From Thelonectria olida (lineage: Eukaryota; Ascomycota; Sordariomycetes; Hypocreales; Nectriaceae), in contig JAGPYM010000007.1 in the NCBI GenBank assembly GCA_020736575.1, positions 1,488,001 through 1,552,000 of the forward strand: 64,000 nt of DNA, in the 5' to 3' direction. Position 1 is the first letter of the stretch. The number at the start of each line of letters is the position of its first letter. The notes beneath the pieces are model-generated. The model was given only the letters and a program-made list of their open reading frames with translations, made no database searches and was not told the DNA's origin. Position numbers and translations under genes: made by a program. This document shows positions 1-11,411 of this stretch, piece by piece.

Positions 1-244
1 GTGATTTCAATTGCCGACCGAATTGGACATCTACCGCCGTCGGCAATTGACTCTCGGCTGCAAGCCTGGAACCCTGGTGGACAGCAGGGTTCATCATATC
101 ATCAACGCTACCGGCCGACGCTGCGTTAACTACGTATAAGATTGCAGGGATAGTGAAGTCACGAGATAATTGTTCGAGAGTCAATTCTTCTTTTCCGCGC
201 GAGCTATGGCGCAATAGCAGTATGTTGACGAAACGACAAGCCTT
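1..244. other. 3' flank of the first gene, no gene seen
   Basis: This 244-base stretch lies downstream of the first regulator gene. It has no open frame that I recognise and no RNA gene. It presumably holds that gene's 3' UTR. Confidence 0.5.
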
Positions 245-2848
245 CTAAAATATTACATCGCTCGCAGTCGGGAAGCCATTGTACCATTCACCCGTATCCA
301 AACTAGGTACTCCCGCCATGTCTGGCACCGAGTCCAACTCGGGCGTCGTTATCATACCATCAGTCGGCAACGTGACGAGATCGCAGGTGATAAACTGGCC
401 GAGGGAATCCAGGTTTTTCCACGAGAAGCTACTTAATGGGTCAAGGCCAGGTCCCATGTCCTGGTATCCTGTTGCTGTCGCTTCAAGATTGGGAACGTGT
501 TGAATGGCCGTTGTGGCACGATCACCAGGCGTCTCTACGTTTCCTGTGCGCGTTTTGCGTCTTCCGAGTGACTTTTGCCAGAGTAAGCGTAGTGATCGCG
601 CATAGCGCTGGCCAAGACTTTGGCGGCTACTTGACGTCTTTTGCAGTCGCAGAATGGTCTCATGGATAGTACGGCGGATACCGACTGCGTCTGAAGATTT
701 TATGGCTCCTGAAAGAATGGCCTGCAGGCAAGAATTAGCATTGCTAGCCTGGCACGGTGCTAGAATTGGGCTGCGTTGGCAGAAAGATGGACAGCATACC
801 TTGAACAAGAATACGGCGGCATATATAATGTAGAGGTAGAACTTGAGCGGCATGTACTTGAGTCCCGTCTCCGGGTTGATGAAGCTGTTCAGGGTGCAGA
901 GAAGGGAGTTTGCGGCATCGATTGACTCGTAGATGAATCTTGCGTCTGGAGCGCCGGCGAGATCAGAGAAAAGCGGCTCTTTGAGCTCAGCAGAGCTTGA
1001 CATCCTTCGACGAGCTCGACGCACCGCTCGATAAAGATTTGCTTGAAAGGCAAACGCATTGATGTACAAGCGAAGGAAGTCATATGATAGCATAAGAGAT
1101 GCCTTAGCGAGTGGCACGACTACAACAGCCTGTCAGTTAATAATAATACAACAACGCAGAGGAGGTATGAACTGACAGCTTAGGCCGCCCCAGGCGAGTT
1201 TCCATCTTCTAAGAACAGCCGACAAGTCATCCTATCACGCTCAAGAGTAAGCTAGGTTATCGCTACGAGTCGCAAAGGGTATTCTCACAATATACCGCAC
1301 ATACTCTCCGCCAGCATACAGCTGCTCCCTGTGGCCAGTCGACGAGTATAGTATGTCGTGAGCGTTGCTGAACAGCTGTGTGATTTCGAGATGGGCTTGA
1401 AACAACAAAGCAAAATCGTCGTTGCCTAACTTTTGAGCGCGCAGTGATGGAAAGTCGGCAGCTCGCAAGGAAATGGAGGGACCTGGCCCGCGCGACCAGA
1501 AGCCCTTGCCAAGACGAATAGAGACCTGACGATCACTCATGTAACAGGCTATTCCAAACGAAACAAGTCAGTCAAAAGCATCGCAGCCATATTTGATAGT
1601 CATCCTACCTGCCCATACAGTCCGTTGCCTGCAGACATATTCTGACACTCCCTCCTCTCCATGGGTGAGTGTTGTCTGTTCGAGGTTCTGCAGGTAGGCC
1701 AGTCGAATCGCAATACCGACCAACATCCAAGAGCCCTGGTCTTCTTTGCCGCATCCAATCATCAAGCTATCCTCTGGTGGTTGAGGGGCCCATTCAGCCA
1801 GTATCAGCAGGGCTTCGACTGCCCCTACTGTAGTTGAGCCGACATATATCAACTTCGAGATCAGAGTTTCCATGTGCCGGGCGCAGGCTTCATGGGCAGT
1901 CAACCAGGCTGGGTCATCCTTTGTCACAACAGTTAGGATAGCTGTAATCAGATGCTGTTCCTTCTCGATCCACTCTGAGACATGTCCAACATCGAAAACG
2001 GCTTTATAGGCAATAGGGAAGTAGAGGTGAAACTTGGTATGATAACTGCGGGCATTGTCAGCCATACATGTTAGCCACATAGAGAGAGCATCACATACTG
2101 CTGGATGAGTACTGATGCGTCAGGCATGGTCAGCGCGCCTGAGGATATTGGAGGATAATAGGTCAAATGTTGCGCTCTCCCTGTTTCCAGGCCCATTCCT
2201 TGGTCGATCATATCGCCGTGGGCAGTTTCTAACGGCGGATTTCGCCCTCCTGGATCAAGGTCGGCAACCTGAGCCAGGAGGTCTAAGGCATCGGATGGGT
2301 TCAAAAGATCAGCTGATGTGATGTGGCCTTCCAGTCTCCCGCGTGTCTCTGTCGAGTCGCCATTGTCATCCTGATCGGAGGCTGCATATTGTTGGTCCAG
2401 CTCTGACGGGATCTGCGAGGACGACCATTCGCTCTGCTCTTCTGATACGTGTCGATCTCTATCTCCATCGCCGTCATACCCTTCATCGCCCGCCCGCACC
2501 TCGGCAAGATGAATGTTTTGGCCAGGTGCAGAGGCCGTCGAGCTCGGATGTTCGTGAGCCATAGAGTGAGAAGCCCGCAGGCCTTTGACGCGACGACCGC
2601 CGCGTCGCGAGGTCGCCAAGACACATTGTTGGTTCTTCTCGATGCATCGGCGGCACGGGGGTTCTCCAGGTTTGCCGCTTGCTTCACTGTAAAGGCCAAT
2701 TTAATTAGCGTCTGCATCAAAGGCCGAGCGAGTTTGTACAAAACAATTGGAGCACCCACAGGTCGCATCTTGTCTTCCTTGAGCGGCAGGCCACGCAGGC
2801 TCTCGATACTCGTTTCTCGGCCCCAGGAATGGGACTCTCGGTCGGCAT
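245..2848 (-). CDS. Zn2Cys6 fungal transcription factor with fungal_trans domain
   Basis: Likely sequence-specific transcription regulator acting in the nucleus. The proposed model has seven exons: 2848-2760, 2686-2099, 2045-1609, 1548-1289, 1231-1177, 1119-800 and 721-245. They sum to 2226 nt in one frame, or 741 aa. The Zn2Cys6 cluster is split by the first intron (73 bp): ACVACRSRKTRCD lies in exon 1 and PCRRCIEKNQQC in exon 2, followed by the basic stretch SRRGGRRVKG. Exon 3 carries the middle homology region (EDQGSWMLVGIAIRLAYLQN), and exon 4 begins with CYMSDRQVSIRLGKGFW. The start is the ATG just before MPTESPIPGAEKR. The gene is head-to-head with the SMP-30-like gene (404 bp between the two ATGs) and may control it, which is inference. 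The last splice sites are ordinary but were judged by eye. Confidence 0.85.
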
Positions 2849-3252
2849 ATGCCCCAGCGATGTCATCATTGATCCCGGTGTCTGTGGTCAAAAGTCTTTG
2901 ACCGGTCAGTTGACAGTGGGAGCCCCTCTTGTCTGATTCTCGGCGTTCGGCCATGGCCTCGTAGTTAAACCATAGCCCGCCGTGGTTAGTCGAGGAGCCC
3001 TGGTCACTAGACACGACTCATTTATCGGCTATTGGACCCAAAACCGCCTGACGAGAATGGTCTAGTGTCAAGTTCGGGCGTAGACCCCTGGGCAATGGAA
3101 ATAACAGGACTCGTCCGCCGAAGAGTCTGTGAGGTCACATCCCCCGCAATCAACGCCCCGGCTATAAAGCGCAAAACGTTCAGCGGGGAGTGCAAACATG
3201 TCATATCAAAAGATATTCGAGACTACCCAAACGTCGACTCTCGCTAGCTAAC

Positions 3253-4315
3253 ATGGGTTATCCCGTAGCATTCAAAGTCTATGATGACGCAGCAAATGCA
3301 ATTTTCGGAGCGACCCCGACTCTCGAGCTGTTGCATGAGAACTCCAAATACCCCTTTGCCCACGAGGCCGGCGTCTTCATCGCAGAAGACAATACTCTTT
3401 TCATAACCAGCAATCAATTTGATGACTCTACGTCTGGCGAACGCAAGATACAAGTCAGCAAATTATCCCTTCCTGCTGGACAAGAGCCTTGTGTTTGCCA
3501 TGAGATTGACGCAGCCGATGTCCCCATGGCGAACGGCGGTGTCAACTACAAAGGCGGAATCCTGTTTTGTGCGCAAGGAACGCTCACGGGGCCAGGCGGT
3601 TTGGTTTGGATGGATGCGAAGCCGCCCCATGCTTGCTCTACGGTCGTGAGTTCATTCTACGGGCGAGACTTTAACTCCGTCAATGACGTTGTTGTTCATT
3701 CCGACGGCAGCATATGGTTCACAGATCCAATCTACGGCTTTGAACAAGGGATACGTCCAAAGCCGAAGCTCCCAAGCCAGGTCTACCGTTATGATCCCGA
3801 GAAAAGATCAATCCGAGCCATGGCAGACGGTTTCGGGAGACCTAATGGAATATGCTTCAGTCCTGACGAAAAGATCGTCTACGTCACCGACACTGATTGG
3901 GTCCACGGAGACGGAACGACAGACGACTCCCGTCCCTCACACATGTAAGTCGCGTTCCGTTTAAGCGGCAAAGGAAATCCGTCAGTTACTAATCAGCCAC
4001 TCGATTAGATATGCGTTTGATATGGCTCCCTATTCGAACCAACCATTCCTGATTAACCGAAGACTCTTCGCAATGGCCGACACGGGAATTCCGGATGGAA
4101 TCAAGTGTGACTTGGAAGGCAATGTGTACAGCGGGTGTGGCGACGGTGTCAATATCTGGTCCCCCGGTGGTGTATTGCTAGGGAAGATCCTGGTCGACGG
4201 AGGAGTCGCAAATTTCTGTTTTGGAGCGAATGGGGAAGTTTTCTTGTTGAATGAGCACAAGGTCTGGCGAGCGCGGCTGAACACGGAGACGAAGGGAGCG
4301 TTGCTACGCATATAG
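3253..4315 (+). CDS. SMP-30/gluconolactonase/LRE-like protein
   Basis: Six-bladed beta-propeller lactonase-type protein of 332 aa. The family hydrolyses sugar or other lactones and usually needs a divalent metal. There are two exons, 3253-3944 and 4009-4315. The 64-bp intron has a GTAAGT donor, a TTACTAAT branch site and a GATTAG acceptor. Family signatures visible are NSVNDVVVHSDGSIWFTDPIYG, here only in short form as SVNDVVVHSDGSIWFTDP, and then GFGRPNGICFSPDE, YVTDTD and GIPDGIKCDLEGNVYS. No signal peptide is seen, so it is probably cytosolic. It lies divergent from one Zn2Cys6 gene. Its stop codon is only 28 bp from the stop of the next regulator on the other strand, so the 3' UTRs should overlap. 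The substrate cannot be told from the sequence. Confidence 0.88.
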
Positions 4316-4343
4316 TGGCCATGCCATGATAAGTTGACATATT

Positions 4344-5767
4344 TCACACATCTTCCACCCGATTGTCACTAAGCGTTAGACTCAGTTCTAGTATCTTCGG
4401 AAAGTTTTGAAGACCCGACGTTTGTGCCTCCACCTCTCGGACGTATGCCATCGGCCAGACCATGTACTGTTGATACTCGTCTGGCAGCTTTTGCTCGACG
4501 CCTCTGGCCCACGACGCAACGATGCTCCCTCGAAAAGGGAACGAGTCCATGACTGACTTCAACGTCTCAAGGCCAACGACGTATTCGATAATGAAGAAGT
4601 GGACTAAAATAATCTGGGCCGTGTAGTTTTCAGGGTCGACAAACCCGTTGAATTCGGCGGGTGTTGCGTCGCCAAAGACGCCATACGCCCAAGATATTTC
4701 CAAGAACCCTGGAGCGCGTTAGCATTGGGCAGACTAGGCGCATTGCGATGGGGGTTCATGCCATTAACGCTCGATGATTTTGCTGCTTCGACGACGCTGC
4801 CTATTATGGCAATGTACGTCAGCTCCAGTGTGCTGCGACAGAGTGGTTGCAGCGCCTTGACTGAGGCGAGGGCGGCATCAAAGAAGTTTGCATAATTTGT
4901 CGGAGCAATGTAGCCATGGTTGAGGGCTTGCACATTCTCTGCATGTGTTTCTGACGAAAACTTTCCGAATAATGACTCGGCAAAGCGTTGCATCGACATG
5001 CCAGAAACTACAACGCACCCGCGAATCATGGAGATGAACTCGAGCATACCGTCGACCATATAAGAAGACTGGAATGCCAAGGCCATAACCGTGGCGTACA
5101 GAGCGTCTGCTTCGGCTTTGGACGAGGCTGGCTGGTTGAGAGCCTTATTTAGTCCCTCGATTGCTAGCACGCGGTGTGATAGGGCTTGCGGTTTGTAGTC
5201 GGCACTGCTTCCCAGGGAGAGATGAGACGCAGAAAGTCCGAGCATGGCGTGAATCAAAAAGTCATACTGCAACGAGTGTCAAGATGTCACTCCCTCGGAC
5301 GGTGGGAAATTGGGCAGACGGACATGGTGTGATAACGTGGCAACTTCTTGCCAGACAGCATCGCTTTTCAGTGGCAATGGCGGGTAGGCGTGGAAGAGAA
5401 AGTGACGGAAGAACTGTAGATCTTCCATTGTGAATTGTGCGCCTGTTGATTGAAGCGCCGATGATGGAGTCGGGGTGACACGATTTTGCGTCGTGGTGGG
5501 ATATTCACAGGCCAGGCCGAGGCGCTTGCAGGTCAGACACGCAGGTAGAGTCTCTGGACACTTTACCTTTCTGCGCTTACAGTTGAGACACCCTCTGCGA
5601 GATTTGGTATGGCCTTTGCGCGGGATCGGCTTGCGGCGTATATTCGGACGGACGTCTTGTTCTTCCAGCTCTGGAGAGACATGATCTGAGGCGGAGCCGG
5701 TGATTGACGGCGCTGGGGAGAGCAGCCCCGGAGTCAGGCGGCGAGGGACTAGGGTCCGTTCGTCCAT
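4344..5767 (-). CDS. Zn2Cys6 transcription factor (sterol-uptake-control-protein type)
   Basis: Nuclear regulator. The N-terminal half reads cleanly from the ATG at 5767 (MDERTLVPRR). It has a full Zn2Cys6 cluster, GCLNCKRRKVKC followed by CLTCKRLGLACEYP, at about residues 49 to 80. A 57-bp intron at 5323-5267 joins TLSHH to YDFLIHAMLGLSASHL, which is the usual start of the regulatory domain in the UPC2-like family. The C-terminal exon ends at VEDV. The join near 4700-4770 is not solved. The frame that ends in LPNANALQG and the frame that begins FLEISWAYGVFG differ by two bases. An ideal branch site (GCTAAC) and a CCAG acceptor sit there, but I find no GT donor in the right phase. Either a non-consensus donor or a small indel is present. 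The gene is convergent with the SMP-30-like gene. Confidence 0.75.
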
Positions 5768-6258
5768 GTTCGCTATGTACGGTACAGAGGAGAAGAGTCT
5801 TTCCCGGGCTGGATGATGCTGCACGTCGGGTCTTTTTGGAGTGAATGACGGCTTGAGCGACGCGTAAGAGACGTCTCTGCGCCTTCATTAGCCAGGTAAG
5901 ACCGGGCTAATCCTCTCCCGTCTCCGAGTTGACGCCACTATTTTGAGCATCGGCTCGTGTTGCTCGTCTAACTTGTTGCGTGATTGGGCAATTACATTGA
6001 AGATTGTACCTGCATAGCCCCATATGCTTCTCAAACATGGCCTCGGGTTCGGAAGAATGAGATTGAAGAGAGAGGATGAAGAAAGTGGTTCTTACAGGAA
6101 GCCAGTTGAGGTATTTGGCATCGAAAGCGATAAGTCTGCGAGGGGCGGCATTCTCAGAGTCTAGGGTAATCGGCGCAGAGGCTACATTAACACCAGCACG
6201 AACACCGCACCCACAGTAGAAGCAACAGATATCTTTCCTCAACCAACATGTTCTCTGT
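5768..6258. other. intergenic region with open stretch on the minus strand
   Basis: This holds a 119-codon minus-strand open stretch (6266-5907) whose reading shows a GTAAGA donor-like site near 6098. I recognise no family in it. It most likely contains the promoter of the regulator at 4344-5767. Confidence 0.35.
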
Positions 6259-6622
6259 TCACGCAAAGCTCCAGGCGTCCGGTATGGCAGCGATCATATG
6301 GTCTATCGCACCCTGTCGGCACTGCAACAGAGTGCCTCCCTATTTTGTTCATGAGCCTGGTCTACCTAACGAGTGAAGCCAAACGTACATCGACGGAAAC
6401 AATCTCGCTTTGCTGGCGAATCTTCGGCCAGGAGCCAAAGTTTGGGTTGTAGGTCTTGTATGGAGCAATCCTGTCGTTTTCATTCATATGTTTGGCGTCG
6501 CCAACCTTGACAAAGTAAGTACCATTGCTACTCATGTCAATCACATTAGTGTCGGCTCGTTGGCATACTTCTTAATCGACGTAGTTGGAGGAAGACGATA
6601 CATAGGCGGAATTGCCGATTGA
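6259..6622 (-). CDS. possible small gene or remnant with an FHA-like SSNGT motif
   Basis: This is a tentative model. A minus-strand exon from about 6594 to 6389 reads CQRADTNVIDMSSNGTYF and then KHMNENDRIAPYK. It could splice over a 76-bp intron (GTACGT donor at 6388, GACAG acceptor at 6313) to a short last exon that ends at 6259. The D-x-SSNGT-Y stretch followed by a D-x-I turn resembles the core loop of forkhead-associated (FHA) phosphopeptide-binding domains. The upstream GR and SxxH parts of an FHA domain are not visible. No convincing start codon or first exon was found. It may be a decayed fragment or a chance resemblance. Confidence 0.25.
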
Positions 6623-6761
6623 TGGAGAAATAATGAGATACATATTTAGCAATGAGTTGATATCTGTAATCTAAGAAGGTGTAGGAGGAGATCTGTTTCT
6701 TTCGCTTGAGAACTATATCAAGTAAGTTTGGGCGACGGTAGACTGGTGATTAGCATCTTTT

Positions 6762-9341
6762 TCATCCGTAAAACTCCCCCGGAGCTGGCTTCAATGCCAT
6801 GTCTCGATCCTGGGTATTGCCTTTGACCCTAAACCGAACCTGCTCTCTGGCGCGCCCTCCAGCGGGCGACGTCTCAACCCATGCAACCGAGCCAATTGTC
6901 TTGAACGACCTGACTTCGGCGCCGGTATTGCTCAAGATGGGATCTGAAGGGGACGGTGACTTGAGTGTCAAAGCTATCAGCTCGACAATACTCTCCCAGG
7001 CCCCGCTGGTTTCGGAGGACTTGCACACTGACCACATTGTATGAACGAGTGCAATCAAGGCGTGAGCCAGCAAGACGGCGATGCAGAAACGATCAAACCC
7101 CCCCTTGGCCGATATCGCGTACCCCTTGAAGTACGCCCTCATGACCAGGCGGGTCGTGTTGCACCCCGCCAGCACTGGAGGCTTCTCAAAGCTCTCCTTT
7201 GGCTCACCGTCACGAAACATGGTTCTCGCGAGATGCTCGTCATCGACACCCCAGTATCTGTTTCTCCAAGCCCCGAGAAATCGAGAAGGAAGATCATTTG
7301 GAATCATGCCACAGCGTGATAAGCCATCTGCAACGCATGTCGCAATCAGATGCTGCGCATCTACCAGACGGAAAGCCCCAAGCAACCTTGTTGCTTCCAT
7401 TGCCTTTTCTAGAGTGGTCTGGTTTTGTCCATCAAGACGGTTGGCGCGCAGTACGTAGGGCACTTCAGGAATGACGGGTGCAAAGACGTCGAACCAACTC
7501 GGCTGGATTCGGATCACCCTCATTGACCCGTCACGGGGAGGGATGAAGGGGTCCAAGTCGACGGTCCCGAAGCCCGGAACTTCCAACTCTGTCCTTACGA
7601 GGTTTCGCACCCTTGTGCGCTCAAAGTCATGTTCCAGCTGTATCCGCTCGTTCGTTTCGATGATGGACTTTGCATTTGCCCATCGGGCATCGACTGAACA
7701 GGCTGCAATGTAGGTGCTGGTGTTGAGCATGTCCGTTGCATTGAACATCAAGACGATACCGATGGAACTGGCTGTATGGTTCCAAATATCCAGAGGAACA
7801 GCCAAAGTAGTACGCGTCCCATTAAACATGCTTTCGTCGAGCGACGTGTTGGTCTTGAGCAACCCCCTTCGGAACAAGTGGTCTTTTACGTGATCGAACA
7901 CGTCAATCTCCTCAACTTCGTATAATCCAGAAGAATTTCCATACAGATCGGGTATTAATCCAGCAGCCTGAAACTCTCGTAGAATGGGGAATAGCAGCGT
8001 GAGATTTCCAGAGTACAAGTCCACGTTATCCTGCCCGAGACATGTCGTCCGGACAGCAGGTGCCTTGGTCTTGACTTCGAACTTCTTTGTCTCGGCATAT
8101 AATAGATTCTGTGGGTCTGGAGCTCCCAATTTGGGGCTACCATGTCGGTGGTTTTGCAGATATGATAGAGACTTAGCATGCATAGATCGCATTGCATCCT
8201 GCATGGTGGCTGACGTTGCATGTGTCGTGTATGCCCATGTGTCCAGATGGTTCCTTGCCGATGGCACCACATGCATTGCCTTTCGCAGGTTTGAGTCTTG
8301 TATTTCAAATTCAAAGGGAGCGTCCGAAAGAGACCACCAAATGGTGTAATGCTGGGACAATGGTATGAAGCCTGCGGATGGACATCTGGGATCCATTGTC
8401 TGCCGCCACTCATCTCCGCATTCGAATTCTCGGTAGTATTGATCATCTAGATACGTCGGCCATATTTGCTCTTCACTTCCTGTTTGCTATCAATGAACAC
8501 GACTGTGAAAGGAGGGTAGCAATGGGTCTTTACCATTCATCCAGAATATCCCCCCGCCAATGGCCCATTCCATAGTACGCGGTACCATGAGGACAGCAGC
8601 TGCAGGACCAGCCATTATGGCAAGAATTCCAGATATGAGGACTAGGCTGGTAACGAAGACTCGTCTGCCACGACCCTTCGGGGTGGTTTCGTTAGATATG
8701 ACCCCGCCCCAGAATTCGGCAGACCAAAAATAGCTATATCAAGATTGATCAGTCAGATGAGATGTATGACAGTAAACGAGGTGTTTCTTCTCACCTAATT
8801 TGTGTGAATGACCACCCAGAGACGACAAGGCCAAGCGGGAGACCTTGTCCAAACATGAGTTCTGCCCGTAGTACGTGGAAAATGACTGCTGCTAGACTGG
8901 AAACGATGAGGAGTTCCTTGGCAGCGGTTAGAAACAGAGGTAGAGGGGCATGATGAACATATCTGCGAGTCTCACTTGCGTCTTGGCAGCAACTTGCAAT
9001 AGACCAAGCTTGAGAGCATCCTGATTTTGATGTCCCTGGAGCTCTGAGCCGATAAAGTAACCCTGGATGTTTACGGCCATCAGGGTAATCGACACAGATG
9101 CGGGTAGCACATGGATTGCCGAACGAGCCAAAGCCTGTTTCCACGATGTACTGATGAGGACCTTTGGCGGCTCTTCTCTATCTCTGGAGAAGTGTGTGAG
9201 GATTCCGAGGCCGACGGAGCGAAGCAGAGTGCTGAAGCGATCAAGCGGGCGGAGATCATGAGTCACTGTGTAGGATAAATCGAAGAGCTCCCATAATGGG
9301 AAAGATAGCGTAAAGAGGATTTTCTTTGGGTGGTGCATCAT
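6762..9341 (-). CDS. large multi-pass membrane protein of an uncharacterised fungal family
   Basis: Predicted integral membrane protein of 790 aa with no known function. The exons are 9341-8976, 8916-8795, 8733-8534 and 8446-6762, with introns of 59, 61 and 87 bp, all GT-AG and in phase. The N-terminal third holds several hydrophobic spans (around SAIHVLPASVSITLMAV, LLIVSSLAAVIFHVL and VFVTSLVLISGILAIMAG). A long central loop follows with many N-glycosylation sequons (NLT, NGT, NHT, NTS), so it is probably outside the cell or in a lumen. A last span (FCIAVLLAHALIALVHTMW) precedes a short cytoplasmic tail. A broken relative lies at 47.5-49.7 kb, and the two align over the motif GxPLGxx...FW and over ACSVDARW versus LCLVRGRW. 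The start is the first of two tandem ATG codons. Confidence 0.8.
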
Positions 9342-9794
9342 TGTTCATTGCCTTGCGTTTGTTTGGATCATTTTCCTTTTCGTTTTCGTATTTGTTTATC
9401 AGTGTGAGACTGGAGGAACTCAACCTGGTAATGTAGCTGATTACAGCATGGAAAGGCCGAGAAAGCCGGCCATTGTAGCCTATAAATACGTAGCTAAGAT
9501 CCATTCTTATGGCGTCTGCAGTGTCTGTCCATTCTCGCTCTGGCTTCAATCGTGGACCGTCATGTTTGGGGTCACACGGACGAGCACGAGGGCCGTCTGC
9601 TATTGCTCGACTCGACATGCATAGCCTCCGCCCAGTTGGCAAATACGCCACGGCAGCTGCAAGGAGGCTATGCTACGGCACTTGTGTGCCTTGTTTCAAG
9701 CCTTGGGGGGAAAGCATAGGAACGATCCTCAGCCAAGTGGGGGTTGGGAGCAAAGTGCATCAGCTCAGATTCTGCCTCGATGCTTCGGCTGCCA
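9342..9794. other. intergenic region, promoter side of the membrane protein gene
   Basis: This 453-bp stretch separates two minus-strand genes. It has T-rich runs near 9355-9400. It should hold the promoter of the membrane protein and the 3' UTR of the DJ-1 family gene. No other feature is seen. Confidence 0.5.
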
Positions 9795-10651
9795 TTACTT
9801 CCAGATGTTGCCACCGATGTTAAATCTATTTGGATCCCTGCCGCTTTGTAGTACCTCGGGTCCTAAATCGTCCCCTTCGCCGCGAGCGTAATCTTTCTTT
9901 TTGCCAAACGCAAACGGATCATCGTCAGGATCTTCATTCCGCGTGTATTCAGAGGAAGCTGCAATCTGTTTCGCCAGTCTCTCTCCGAATTGGTCTGCGA
10001 CAAAGGCGTACATCATGTCGATTCCAGCTGAAATGCCAGACGACGTCCAGATATTCTCGCTCGTGACCCATCGTGCCTTGGGCTTCCACTCCACTTCAGG
10101 GCCTTGTTCGACCACCTTTTCCGGAGCAATGTTAGTGAGCAGCTCATAGTTTCATTCGCGCCATCTCCATTACGTACCCATTCGAAAGACCGCTTGTTCG
10201 TGGTCGCTTTATGTCCGTCCAGGACGCCGGCCTGTGCCGCAAGGGCGCTGCCAGTGCAAACGGTGAGAAGATAATCCAGCCTGGGGTAATAATCCTTTAT
10301 GAAATCGACAACAGCCTGGGTGTTGTTAGGATCTCGAGTTCCTCTACCCCCCGGGACGAGGAGGACCTCAATATCGAAGGGCGGGTTGTCGAATGTGTGC
10401 GTGGGCACGATGCTCTGGCCGATGTTTGGACCCAGCAAATCGGTATCGTTCTTCAGCATGGTGCTGACGGGGTCCAAGGTCTCGGCGAGAATGGAAAGCG
10501 TGAGCGGCTTGGTGTTGGAGACCATGTTGAGAACGTCCATGGGACCAAAGACGTCGAGGGCCTGGAAGCCCGGGAAGAGGGCGACACCATAGTGAATGGG
10601 GTAGCTGTTGAGGATCTCCATGTCTGACGAGGGCGAGTCTTTTGAAGTCAT
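9795..10651 (-). CDS. DJ-1/PfpI family protein (ThiJ/isonitrile-hydratase-like)
   Basis: Member of the DJ-1/PfpI glutamine-amidotransferase-like superfamily, 264 aa. Exons are 10651-10178 and 10115-9795, with a 62-bp GTACGT-AAAAG intron. Signatures are GFQALDVFGPMDVLNM near residues 28-43 and LLTVCTGSALAAQAGVLDG with the likely nucleophile Cys132. After the intron comes RWVTSENIWTSSGISAGIDM, the C-terminal family motif. Related proteins include isonitrile hydratases, glyoxalase III-like enzymes and regulators, so the exact reaction is open. No signal peptide is seen, so it is probably cytosolic. Confidence 0.88.
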
Positions 10652-11411
10652 TTTGGCTTTTCAAGGGACTTGAGGGGGCTTTATACGGGTCGAGGATAAG
10701 GTTCATTCAGAAAAGCTAGCATTACATCAACATCGACGGGTAGATACAAAAGCTTAGCAGAAGAACACAGATGAAGTTGGGGATGAGTACGTCCCGTCTC
10801 TTTATTTGACCCCAATTGGATGCTTGGCTGGCGCGAGACTTGATGGAAATGGCGCACCTGACCAGGCGTCCCCACCAACGATGTGACAATGCTGCGCAAA
10901 CGACAACAATCATATTACGACTACCCTTCGTCTGCAACAATCTTTGAGAGCTCGGAACTAGGTATTTCGAAGACTTTGATCTTTGGTATTTCGTGAAGGA
11001 AAGCTGGGCTGGTACTGAGATACCTTCTCAGCACCTGTTCTTCTTATCCCCGCTTTGTAGGGAGTTCTCCGAGAAGCACTGGAACTCAGTTCGTTTCCAG
11101 GCCAGGATTGCCAATAAAGAAAAAAAAACATTCAAATTATCTACGAGAAATCAACAAAGACTTGGTACCTTGTCATCCCAACTCATGATCTCCAAGTCCT
11201 CCTTTGCCATGATTGACTCGTTCCCAGTAGAAAGCGCCTTCGGAATGACCCACAGTCTCCACCTTGTGCTATCGCCGAGTCCAACAAGTTTCTCATCCTT
11301 CAACAGCACTTCTCACTTTGTCGCTGGGCGCGTCTCTCACACGTCGTGATAGTCCAACAGGTTCCGTCTCAAGCACATAAACCATTGCATCCACCTGTTG
11401 TACCGCCTCTC
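10652..11411. other. divergent intergenic region
   Basis: This 760-bp region separates the DJ-1 family gene (minus) from the APH-like kinase gene (plus). It should hold both promoters. A short A-rich run sits near 11120. I see no gene or RNA in it. Confidence 0.5.

Noticed and set aside
9342..9651. 131-codon minus-strand frame upstream of the membrane protein
   Set aside because: It overlaps the first exon in another frame and stops early. The frame starting at 9341 continues into the membrane protein.
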